A DNA stretch of 64,000 bases, from positions 2,311,001 to 2,375,000 of the forward strand of contig NC_015422.1 of NCBI RefSeq assembly GCF_000204645.1. Reading direction: 5' to 3'. The notes under the pieces are model-generated. The model worked only from the letters and a program-made list of their open reading frames with translations. It did no database searches and had not been told where the DNA came from. Made by a program: the position numbers and the translations under genes. This document shows, one piece after another, positions 57,165 to 64,000 of this stretch. This DNA is from Alicycliphilus denitrificans K601 (GTDB lineage Bacteria; Pseudomonadota; Gammaproteobacteria; Burkholderiales; Burkholderiaceae_C). Each line of letters starts with the position of its first letter. Positions within the stretch are counted from its first letter, which is position 1.

Positions 57165-58290
57165 TGCTGAATTTCCTATCCGGGTCCAGGAATCGCTCTC
57201 CGGCAAATTCCTCGATGCCCTCCGGCGCTGATTTCACTCCCGTGATCCAGGGGCCGATCTCGTAGGCATGGGAGCCGGCCAGGGAAACTCCGCTGTGGCT
57301 GGTGGCGGTGAATGCGCCGGGATATCTGGCGGATTCCTGGTATATCGGAGAGCCATCGGGAGTCATCACGCGAAGTGCGCCCCATGCCCGAACGAGCTTG
57401 ACCGACGACAGGATCGGGAACGTCGCGACTGCGCGCTTCGCAATCCACTCGATTGCCGCCACCGTCGTCCCGTCATCCAAACCGACGTCCTCGACCGAGA
57501 ACCCGAGCTGAACGGTTCCCTCGGCCGTTTGACGGGCCTTGTTGGTGGGGTGTGGAAGGAATTTCTTCAGCCGCTCGGTGATGAGAACCTGCCCCCGATT
57601 GGGCACCACCGGTGCGTGAAGACCCAGCTGGGGGGCCAGGACGCTGTTGCTCAGGCCCGCGGCGAGCACGATCTTCTCGCCTATCCATTGACGGCCGTCG
57701 CTGCTTCTCGCCCGGAAACCCTGGCCTTCACCAAGCGGGCAGACCTCGGCCACGTCGGCACCGTTGCAGATACGGCCGCCGAGCGCCTGGATTCCCGCAT
57801 GCAGTGCATGCAGCAGCTTCAGCGGATTGGCGTGGCCGTCGAGAGAGCACCAGCTGCCTCCGGCCACTTTGGGCCCGATGGCGGGCAGCCGGGCCTTCAG
57901 CTCGCGGTGGTCGAGCATCTCGAACGGGGTCCGGCCGTCGGCGGCATTGATTTTCGCCAGCATCGCCTCCCGCTCGGCGACCTCCTTTTCGCTGAAGCCT
58001 ATCCAGAAGCCGCCGTTTTGCTGAAGGTCCACATCGACCCCGGTCAGCTCCCGGAGCTCGCTGGCCAGCGGGCCCCAATGGTCGACGGCATCCCGGCTCC
58101 AGCGGGCGTAGCGGGGAAATCCCGCGCCCTTGCTCTGGAGCCAGACGAGGCCGAAATTGCCGCGCGAGGCCCGGTAAGCCACGTCGCCCTGGTCGAGGAG
58201 CGTAACTGCGCTGCCGGATTTGGCCGCGCCATACGCGATGGCGGCACCCACCAGTCCTCCGCCGACGACGATTATTCCATTTGAAGACAT
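57154..58290 (-). CDS. DAO-family flavin oxidoreductase (HcnC/OoxB-like beta subunit)
   Basis: A 378-residue D-amino-acid-oxidase-fold subunit, expected to oxidise the C-N bond of an amino compound. The FAD motif VVGGGLVGAAIAYG lies at residues 8-21, SRGNFGLVW follows, and the C-terminal SHSGVSLAGSHAYEIGPWI closes the flavin site. The ATG at 58290 is preferred over an in-frame TTG at 58338, which would run back over the end of the Bug gene. It is the catalytic member of the beta-gamma-alpha trio; the substrate (opine, hydroxyproline, glycine or other) cannot be read from sequence. Confidence 0.9.
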   Translation of the reverse strand: MSSNGIIVVGGGLVGAAIAYGAAKSGSAVTLLDQGDVAYRASRGNFGLVWLQSKGAGFPRYARWSRDAVDHWGPLASELRELTGVDVDLQQNGGFWIGFSEKEVAEREAMLAKINAADGRTPFEMLDHRELKARLPAIGPKVAGGSWCSLDGHANPLKLLHALHAGIQALGGRICNGADVAEVCPLGEGQGFRARSSDGRQWIGEKIVLAAGLSNSVLAPQLGLHAPVVPNRGQVLITERLKKFLPHPTNKARQTAEGTVQLGFSVEDVGLDDGTTVAAIEWIAKRAVATFPILSSVKLVRAWGALRVMTPDGSPIYQESARYPGAFTATSHSGVSLAGSHAYEIGPWITGVKSAPEGIEEFAGERFLDPDRKFSNAH

Positions 58291-58334
58291 AAGCAGATTT
58301 GCCGGGAAAAGGTTTCTCCGGGGAATGGCCGTGC

Positions 58335-59318
58335 TCAATTGAGCGTGATGTTGTTCCGCCTCACCACCTCGCCCCAGCGGGCGCTATCGGCATTGAGCAT
58401 TTGCCGGTAATCGGCGATCGAAACAGGGGCCACTTTCGCGCCGAGCTTTTCGTGCTTCTTGATGACCTCGGGGTCCGAGAGCACGGCGTTGATTTCCCGG
58501 TGCAGCTTTTCAACGATTGCCGGCGGCATATTGGCCGGCCCCACGACGCCTCCCCAGGTTTCCATTTCCAGATCCGGGTAGCCGGCCTCCCGGATGGTGG
58601 GGACGTTGGGCAGCATGGGGGAGCGGTTGGGCCCCGTGATCGCCAGTGCGTTGATGCGGCCCGCTTTCACCTGGGGCTCCATCGACGTGAAATTGCTGAA
58701 CATCATCTGGATCTGACCCGCCGCCAGATCCAGTTCCGCCGCCGGGGCGCTCTTGTAGGGGACATGGGTGATCTGGGCCCCGGTGAGATTGGCGAACAAT
58801 GCGCCAAGCACATGCAGCGCGGTGCCGTTGCCGGTGGACCCATAGAAAATCTCGCCGGGATGGGTTTTGGCGTAATTCACCAGGTCCGCGACGCTTTTGA
58901 CGGGAATCGTCGGGCTCACGCCCAGCAGGTTGGGCTGCGTCCACTGTTTCGCGATGGGCGTGAAACTCTTGGCGGGATCGTACGGCAGCGATTTTGCGGT
59001 GAGTGCCGTAACGATATAGGTCGCGAGATTGGAGTTTCCAATCGTATATCCATCCGGCGCGGCCTTGGCTACCGTATCAAGCCCGATGACACCGGATGCT
59101 CCGGGTTTGTTGTCGATGATGATGGGCTGTCCCAGCCGTTTGCTTAGGCCGTCTGCCAAAACGCGCGCAGTGCCGTCCGCAGCGCCCCCTGCTGCCGCGT
59201 TCACGATAAACCGTATCGGTTTTTCCGGCCATTCCGCCTGTGCGGCAGAACCCAGTGAAAACAGGAGGGTGAAAATCGCGGAGGCGAGAAAGGGCCGGCG
59301 CGCAATTCGAGACGACAT
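58335..59318 (-). CDS. Bug-family (TctC) periplasmic solute-binding protein
   Basis: A 327-residue receptor with a signal peptide ending near AAQA (residue 28). VNAAAGGAADGTARVLADGL, NKPGASGVIGLDTVA, GSTGNGTALHVLGALF and HVPYKSAPAAELDLAAGQIQ are family hallmarks. It lies 44 bp upstream of the oxidase genes on the same strand, so it probably captures their substrate or its precursor. No TctA/TctB membrane genes are in the window. GGGGAG precedes the start at 59318. Confidence 0.93.
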   Translation of the reverse strand: MSSRIARRPFLASAIFTLLFSLGSAAQAEWPEKPIRFIVNAAAGGAADGTARVLADGLSKRLGQPIIIDNKPGASGVIGLDTVAKAAPDGYTIGNSNLATYIVTALTAKSLPYDPAKSFTPIAKQWTQPNLLGVSPTIPVKSVADLVNYAKTHPGEIFYGSTGNGTALHVLGALFANLTGAQITHVPYKSAPAAELDLAAGQIQMMFSNFTSMEPQVKAGRINALAITGPNRSPMLPNVPTIREAGYPDLEMETWGGVVGPANMPPAIVEKLHREINAVLSDPEVIKKHEKLGAKVAPVSIADYRQMLNADSARWGEVVRRNNITLN

Positions 59319-59392
59319 GGAAACTCCCCGTTTGACATGAATAACGAATGAGTGCCCATGGTAGGCAGTTGCCCCGCCGGCATCCATGGATG

Positions 59393-60316
59393 TCAGATCA
59401 TCGATTCATGCATCGGTGTTATGTGTTTCCCGCTCGAAGCCGCCGCGACCAGGCGGATGAGTTCCTTGGCCGGAGCGGACAGCCTTGCGTCGCTCATGGC
59501 CGTGGCGTAGACCGTGTAGCCTATCGATGGACGCAGGGGCAGCGCCACTCCGCCCCGCCTCTGGTGTTTCGCCGCCGTCATGGGGTCGACCACGGCGATG
59601 CCCAGCCCTTCGAGGCACAGGTCGCTGATGGACTGGAACAGCGATGCTTCGACCATGGCGTCGACCTGCACCCCGTTGGCGCCGAGCCATGCGTCCAAGC
59701 GTGTCTGGAACGTTCCGGTTGAAGCAATGAACGGCTTGCCTGCGAACTCGCTCACATGTATGTGGCTGGCCTTCGGGTCGAGCCACTTCCCGGTGCCGAT
59801 GCATACGCATTCCGAAGAGAATTCGGCGACCGTTTCAAGATCTCCCAGCGAAAGAGTATCTGCCGTGAGCCCGATATCGGCCTGCCGGGTTTTGACGTGC
59901 CTCGCCACGTCGATATACGAGGCGACGCGAAGGCTGATCAATACGTCGGGGAATTTCTCCCTCAATTGGCGGACCACGGCAGGAATGATGGAGTGCCCGA
60001 TGGAAGGTATTGCGCTGATCGAGAGCTGACCAAGCTTTTGTTTCCGCAGCTGGTCGGAGAAATCGATTATCTGCTCCAGCCCCAGAAAAGACTGCTGCAC
60101 CTTCGCCATCAAGGCATGGGCTTCTTCCGTGGGTTTGATGGTGCGTCCGCTCTTTGCGAATAGCAGAATGCCGGTCGATTTCTGAAGATCGGCTATGAGC
60201 CGGCTCATGGCCGGCTGGGTGATTCCCAGGGAATCGGCCCCGGCACTGATCCCGTTGTGCAGCATCGCAGCCCGGAAGGCCTCGATCATCCGATAGGTGA
60301 CGTTCCGACTGGTCAT
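59393..60316 (-). CDS. LysR-family transcriptional regulator
   Basis: A 307-residue LTTR at the head of the amine-oxidation operon. Helix-turn-helix GADSLGITQPAMSRLIADLQ (about 26-45) and effector domain (ISAIPSIGHSIIPAVVRQL) are clear. It is co-directional with the operon, 74 bp before the Bug gene, rather than divergent. The frame continues upstream to 60496 without a regulator-like sequence, so 60316 is taken as the start. Likely regulates the operon in response to its substrate. Confidence 0.91.
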   Translation of the reverse strand: MTSRNVTYRMIEAFRAAMLHNGISAGADSLGITQPAMSRLIADLQKSTGILLFAKSGRTIKPTEEAHALMAKVQQSFLGLEQIIDFSDQLRKQKLGQLSISAIPSIGHSIIPAVVRQLREKFPDVLISLRVASYIDVARHVKTRQADIGLTADTLSLGDLETVAEFSSECVCIGTGKWLDPKASHIHVSEFAGKPFIASTGTFQTRLDAWLGANGVQVDAMVEASLFQSISDLCLEGLGIAVVDPMTAAKHQRRGGVALPLRPSIGYTVYATAMSDARLSAPAKELIRLVAAASSGKHITPMHESMI

Positions 60317-60488
60317 GGGTTTGAGCCCGGCGCATGCCGGGCGAGCGGGCCGCCTGGAAGGGCGGTCGGGACGAGTACGCCCTTGAACGGCAGTTCGGAA
60401 TTCTGGCGGTGCCCGGCAGGGGAGGAAGGCATGGCGGCGATTATCCTTGGCGGTTCCGCCCATCCTCATTCGTGAAAGCAGCACCCCC

Positions 60489-61448
60489 ATGTCCATCCAG
60501 TGGTTCCCCGGTCACATGCACCTGACGCGCAAGGCGATCGGCGAGCGCATCAAGGACATCGACGTGGTGATAGAGCTGCTGGACGCGCGCCTGCCGGGCT
60601 CCAGCGGCAACCCGCTGCTGGCCGAGCTCACGGGGCACAAGCCCACGCTCAAGGTGCTCAACAAGCAGGACGTGGCCGACCCCGCGCGCACGCCTGCGTG
60701 GCTGGACTGGTACAACGCGCGGCCCGGCACGCGCGCCATCGCGCTCGATGCCTCGGACGCCGCGCCCGCGCGCCGGCTCGTCGAGGCCTGTCGCCAGCTC
60801 GCGCCCAACCGGCGCGGCCTCTCGCGGCCCATGCGGGTGCTGATCTGCGGCATTCCCAACGTGGGCAAGTCCACGCTGATCAACACGCTGTCGGCCAAGC
60901 GCGAGGCCAAAACCGGCGACGAGGCCGGCGTCACCAAGCAGGAGCAGCGCATCGTGCTCGACGATGACTTCTACCTCTGGGACACGCCGGGCATGCTGTG
61001 GCCGCGCATCATCGTGCCCGAGAGCGGCTACCGCCTTGCCGCCAGCGGCGCGGTGGGGCGCAACGCCTACGACGAGGAGGAGGTGGCGCTGGAGCTGCTG
61101 GCCTACGTGAAGCGCCACTACGCGTCGCTGCTCGACGCACGCTACAAGCTGGGCCTGGACGCGCAGGCCATCGGCGCCAGCCACGACGACGAACTGCTGG
61201 CGCTGATCGCGAAAAAGCGCGGCGCGGTGATGAGCGGCGGGCGGCTGAACCTGCAGAAGGCCGCCGAAATCGTGCTCACCGACCTGCGCAGTGCCGCCCT
61301 GGGCCGCGTGACGCTGGAGATTCCCGAGGAGTTCGAGTCCTGGCTGGCCGCCGCCCGGCTGAAGGAGAAGGAGCGCGCCGAGCGCAAGGCCGAGCAGCGC
61401 AAGCGCGACGAGCGCCGCGCGCGCAATGCGCCGCGGGACGATGGATAG
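60489..61448 (+). CDS. ylqF: Ribosome biogenesis GTPase YlqF (RbgA)
   Basis: A 319-residue circularly permuted GTPase acting in large-subunit assembly. MSIQWFPGHM is the family N-terminus. Motifs come in permuted order: G4 NKQD (58-61), G1 GIPNVGKSTL (121-130) and G3 WDTPG (164-168). The C-terminus is a basic Glu/Arg/Lys helix. The ATG at 60489 is chosen for the conserved start; an ATG at 60447 adds 14 unrelated residues. Confidence 0.94.
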   Translation: MSIQWFPGHMHLTRKAIGERIKDIDVVIELLDARLPGSSGNPLLAELTGHKPTLKVLNKQDVADPARTPAWLDWYNARPGTRAIALDASDAAPARRLVEACRQLAPNRRGLSRPMRVLICGIPNVGKSTLINTLSAKREAKTGDEAGVTKQEQRIVLDDDFYLWDTPGMLWPRIIVPESGYRLAASGAVGRNAYDEEEVALELLAYVKRHYASLLDARYKLGLDAQAIGASHDDELLALIAKKRGAVMSGGRLNLQKAAEIVLTDLRSAALGRVTLEIPEEFESWLAAARLKEKERAERKAEQRKRDERRARNAPRDDG

Positions 61449-61467
61449 TTTTTATTGATGAAAAATG

Positions 61468-61508
61468 GCTTCAGCGCCCGTCCATCAAGCGCTGATAGCT
61501 ATCAATAG
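61468..61508 (+). repeat. Dispersed intergenic repeat, copy 5 (AGCGCTGATAGCTATCAAT)
   Basis: TTCAGCGCCCGTCCATC followed by AAGCGCTGATAGCTATCAATAG. It lies between the converging ylqF and 609-residue-protein genes and includes an inverted repeat of the AGCGC parts, which may act as a terminator. Confidence 0.7.
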
Positions 61509-61529
61509 CAGAGCTTTCCACCGCTGCCG

Positions 61530-63359
61530 CTACCACGCCAGCGGCGCGGGCGCGTCGTCCCAGAAGATGAAGCGCCGCACTTCCGCGTAGCGCGAGGTGC
61601 CCGGTAGATAGGGGTCGATGCCGCTGCCCTTGCGCAGCAGCACCAGGTAGCCGCCGGCGGTGCCCACGGCCAGCGCATGGCCGTCCGGGGCCATGGCGAT
61701 GCTGCGTATGGCTCCGCCGATGTGGTGGCGCCACAGCGTGCGGCCGTCTTCGGCCAGACCGTGCAGGTCGCCGTCGGCGTCGCCGCGCACTGTGAGGCCG
61801 TGGGCGGCTGCCGTGACGGCGTCCTGCGCCTCGTTCCCGTGCGCGGCGGGCGCCGCCTGCGGCGCGGGGGCGATGTGCAGCCCGTCGGCGCCGACCTCCC
61901 ACCAGGCGCCGGCCTGCGCGCCGTGCGCGGCCGAGACATGCGCCAGCAGCCGGCCGTCCGCCTGCCACAGCACGGGGCCCACGGCCCGGCCGACATGCGC
62001 CGCGCGGTAGGCGAGGGCGCCGGGCGCGAACGCGAAGCGGCGGTGAAAGCGCGCCGAGAGGTCTGCGTCGGCCCAGGCGTGCACGGCGCGCGCCAGCTGC
62101 AGCACGGCGCCGGCCTGGGCGCCGCGCGGGTCGACGATGGCGGGCATGGCTGCGGCGCCGCCGTCGTCCTGCGCGGGTGGTTCCGCCATGCGCTCGGCCT
62201 GCAGCGCCCAGCGCTCGCGCACCAGGGCGGCGTGGGCGCGGCCGGCGCGCTGCCAGTCGTTGGACAGGGCCATGATCTGCGCGCCGAACACCTCGGCGTC
62301 GGGCTCGTCGGGCGCGAACGGGGGCGTGCGCGGCAATGGCGGGGCGGGCTGGTCGTCCGGCGGTGGCGCCTGCTGCGCGCACGCGTGCTCCGCGTACAGG
62401 CGCTGCTCCAGCGTGGTGAACAGGCGCAGCAGGCGCGCCATGTGGTCCACGGCGTCGTTGGGCAGGCTCTGGCGCGCGTCGCTCTGGCGCTGGGCGTAGC
62501 TCAGGCGCAGGCCCGGCGGGTGGGACGTGCCCTCGTGCGGCGCGTCGTCATCGACCAGGTCGATCTGGTAGCAGGCATGGGCGTCGTCCTCCGCGTCGCC
62601 CGGCGCCTCGCTGCCGTTGCGCCAGCTGAGCTTGAGCGCGCGGCCCCAGCTGCGGCCGCTCTGCTGGCCGGGCTGGCGCGCGCCTATCCACACGTCGCCC
62701 TCCCACCAGCCGTTGCGCTCGGGGTTCCACCAGTCGTTGTAGCGGCCGGTGAAGACGGGCAGCAGGGTCAGCGCGCGCACGCGCTCGGGCGTCAGGGCGG
62801 CGTGCAGGCGCGCGCGCAGCGGCCGGCCCGCGCGGCGCTGGGCTTCGGCGCGGCGCCAGTAGCCGATGACGCCGCGCCAAGCCTCGGCACAGGCCTGCAG
62901 CGCCTCGGGCGGCGCGTCGTGCAGGCCCTGCCAGGGGCCGGGCCCGCCCGTGGCGCCGTAGCCGCGGTACTGGCGCACCAGTCCGTCGGTCACCGTGGGC
63001 GCCGCGGGCTGGCGCAGCAGCGCCCAGGCCTGGGTGAACAGGCTGGCATGGGCGGCGGGGTCGTCGTGCGGCAGCGCGAGCCAGAAGTCCCAGCGCTTCC
63101 AGATGGTGATGAACAGGCCGTTGTGGTAGGTGTCCTGGTCCTCGTCGACATGGCTGCGCGTGAACAGGAAGTCCGTCTGCCCGAACCAGCCCGCGGCCTT
63201 GTGGCGGCTGCTGTCGGGCAGGGCGGCCTTGAGCAACTGGCGCAGGGCGGTGGCGTCCATGGCCTCGCCGGGGCACAGCGTGGCGTCTTCGGGCAGGCCG
63301 TCCTCGCACAGTGCGTCCGTGCCGGGCTCGGCGGAGTCGATGGGCGGTGTGGCTGGCAT
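61530..63359 (-). CDS. Large uncharacterised protein (609 aa)
   Basis: I do not recognise this family. The first half contains aromatic-rich stretches (FLFTRSHVDEDQDTYHNGLF, WKRWDFWLALPHDDP, RYNDWWNPERNGWWEGDVW) typical of a compact cytoplasmic domain. The last 90 residues resemble beta-propeller blades (SIAMAPDGHALAVGTAGGYL). There is no signal peptide or membrane segment. The start at 63359 is uncertain because the frame runs on to 63782 over the next gene. Its codon use is that of a real high-GC gene. Confidence 0.75.
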   Translation of the reverse strand: MPATPPIDSAEPGTDALCEDGLPEDATLCPGEAMDATALRQLLKAALPDSSRHKAAGWFGQTDFLFTRSHVDEDQDTYHNGLFITIWKRWDFWLALPHDDPAAHASLFTQAWALLRQPAAPTVTDGLVRQYRGYGATGGPGPWQGLHDAPPEALQACAEAWRGVIGYWRRAEAQRRAGRPLRARLHAALTPERVRALTLLPVFTGRYNDWWNPERNGWWEGDVWIGARQPGQQSGRSWGRALKLSWRNGSEAPGDAEDDAHACYQIDLVDDDAPHEGTSHPPGLRLSYAQRQSDARQSLPNDAVDHMARLLRLFTTLEQRLYAEHACAQQAPPPDDQPAPPLPRTPPFAPDEPDAEVFGAQIMALSNDWQRAGRAHAALVRERWALQAERMAEPPAQDDGGAAAMPAIVDPRGAQAGAVLQLARAVHAWADADLSARFHRRFAFAPGALAYRAAHVGRAVGPVLWQADGRLLAHVSAAHGAQAGAWWEVGADGLHIAPAPQAAPAAHGNEAQDAVTAAAHGLTVRGDADGDLHGLAEDGRTLWRHHIGGAIRSIAMAPDGHALAVGTAGGYLVLLRKGSGIDPYLPGTSRYAEVRRFIFWDDAPAPLAW

Positions 63360-63405
63360 GGCGTGCGGCGGGTTGGCGTGCAGCGCATGGTAGCGCGGCG
63401 CGGCG

Positions 63406-64000
63406 CTATGCGGCCATCCACGGCAGCGCGAGCACGCGCGCCTGCCAGTCGCGCCAGGGGGCGTCGGGCGCGCAGGGCAGGGGCGCCGCGGCGGGTGGCC
63501 AGGGCAGGCCGCTGTCGATCGTGACCATGCGCCCGTCCTGCGGGTGCGGCAGGCGCAGGCGCCAGGCGTGCAGCCACAGCCGCTGCAGGCCCAGGCGTTC
63601 GGCCCACCAGCGGTTGAGCGGGCCCTTGCCGTGCGTGGCGTCGCCCAGGATGGGGTGGGCGGCGTGCTTGAGGTGGCGGCGGATCTGGTGGCGCCGCCCG
63701 GTCGTGGGCTCGGCCAGCACCAGCGATGCGCGCGTGGTGGCGAAGCGCGGGTCGCTGGATTCGGGCAGCTCCAGCCGCGCAAGACGGGTAAGAAGCGTGT
63801 GCGCGGGCTGGGCGGGGGCGTCCTGGGGCGCGTCGTCGGGGCGCAGCGGGTGGTCCACGTCGGCCAGCGGCGGGGCCCAGCCGCGCACCAGCGCCAGGTA
63901 GCGCTTGTGCACCGCGTGGCGCGCGAAGGAGCCGGCCAGGGCGCGCGCGGCCGCGGGGTGCAGGCCCATGACGAGCACGCCGCAGGTGCCCTTGTCGAGC
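63406..64000 (-). CDS. RluA-family pseudouridine synthase, partial at window edge
   Basis: The C-terminal part (about 198 residues) of a pseudouridine synthase that modifies rRNA or tRNA. The frame enters from the window edge through LDKGTCGVLVM, which carries the catalytic aspartate of the HRLDxxTSG motif. LVLAEPTTGRRHQIRRHLKH and HPILGDATHGKGPLNRWW are RluA/TruC-like. The sequence fits the TruC/RluA branch; the exact target is uncertain because the N-terminus is missing. Confidence 0.9.
   Translation of the reverse strand, partial: LDKGTCGVLVMGLHPAAARALAGSFARHAVHKRYLALVRGWAPPLADVDHPLRPDDAPQDAPAQPAHTLLTRLARLELPESSDPRFATTRASLVLAEPTTGRRHQIRRHLKHAAHPILGDATHGKGPLNRWWAERLGLQRLWLHAWRLRLPHPQDGRMVTIDSGLPWPPAAAPLPCAPDAPWRDWQARVLALPWMAA

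Overview
This window looks like a chromosomal segment of a Comamonadaceae bacterium (Burkholderiales, close to Acidovorax, Alicycliphilus or Diaphorobacter). The evidence is the very high G+C, Bug-type (TctC) periplasmic receptors, a cyoABCD-SURF1-RegB/RegA respiratory block, and short intergenic repeats built on AGCGCTGGCAGCTATCAAA. The genus is inferred from gene content, not from a search.

Layout. 0-6.4 kb: a GntR regulator diverges from malate dehydrogenase, followed by trans-aconitate methyltransferase, a small exported protein and aconitase B (TCA cycle). 6.4-11.5 kb: tRNA-Ala(CGC), a LysR regulator, and an acyl-CoA dehydrogenase / Bug receptor / CaiB-type CoA-transferase group that probably takes up, CoA-activates and oxidises an unknown carboxylic acid. 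11.5-21.3 kb: glutathione reductase, then a molybdenum hydroxylase operon in small-large-medium order with its maturation genes (MoxR ATPase, VWA protein, CoxG, XdhC, MocA-like transferase). The active-site motif marks it as form II, not a classical CO dehydrogenase. 21.3-22.2 kb: a stand-alone ParB-fold protein.

22.2-27.6 kb is a strikingly AT-rich four-gene block: a polyprenyl-phosphate glycosyltransferase, a flippase-like membrane protein, an FAD oxidoreductase and a PMT-like membrane glycosyltransferase. It looks horizontally acquired and is probably a cell-surface sugar-modification cassette. 27.7-33.8 kb: a U32-family protein, a lipoprotein hydrolase, a LysR regulator, and a TSUP permease gene cut by a complete IS element whose target duplication is still visible.

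33.8-40.5 kb: one tightly packed minus-strand operon cyoA-B-C-D-surf1-regB-regA, coupling a bo3-type quinol oxidase with its redox sensor. 40.8-47 kb: an MFS transporter, then (minus) ribB-ribH-nusB, a separately started aminotransferase, and ybgC-tolQ-tolR-tolA. The GTP cyclohydrolase II half of RibB has lost its metal-binding cysteines. 48.3-55 kb: a ferredoxin, an intergenic region with a diverged 124-bp tandem duplication in which each copy keeps a perfect DnaA-box-like TTATCCACA, a NUDIX hydrolase, an SDR, gshA, an FUSC-type permease and a small membrane protein.

55-60.3 kb: a six-gene minus-strand operon (LysR, Bug receptor, DAO-type flavin subunit, small 2Fe-2S subunit, FAD/BFD subunit, RidA) that reads as uptake and oxidation of an unidentified amino compound, with imine clean-up by RidA. 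60.5-64 kb: a YlqF-type ribosome GTPase, a large unrecognised protein, and a pseudouridine synthase cut by the window edge. No CRISPR array, prophage, integrase or rRNA was seen.
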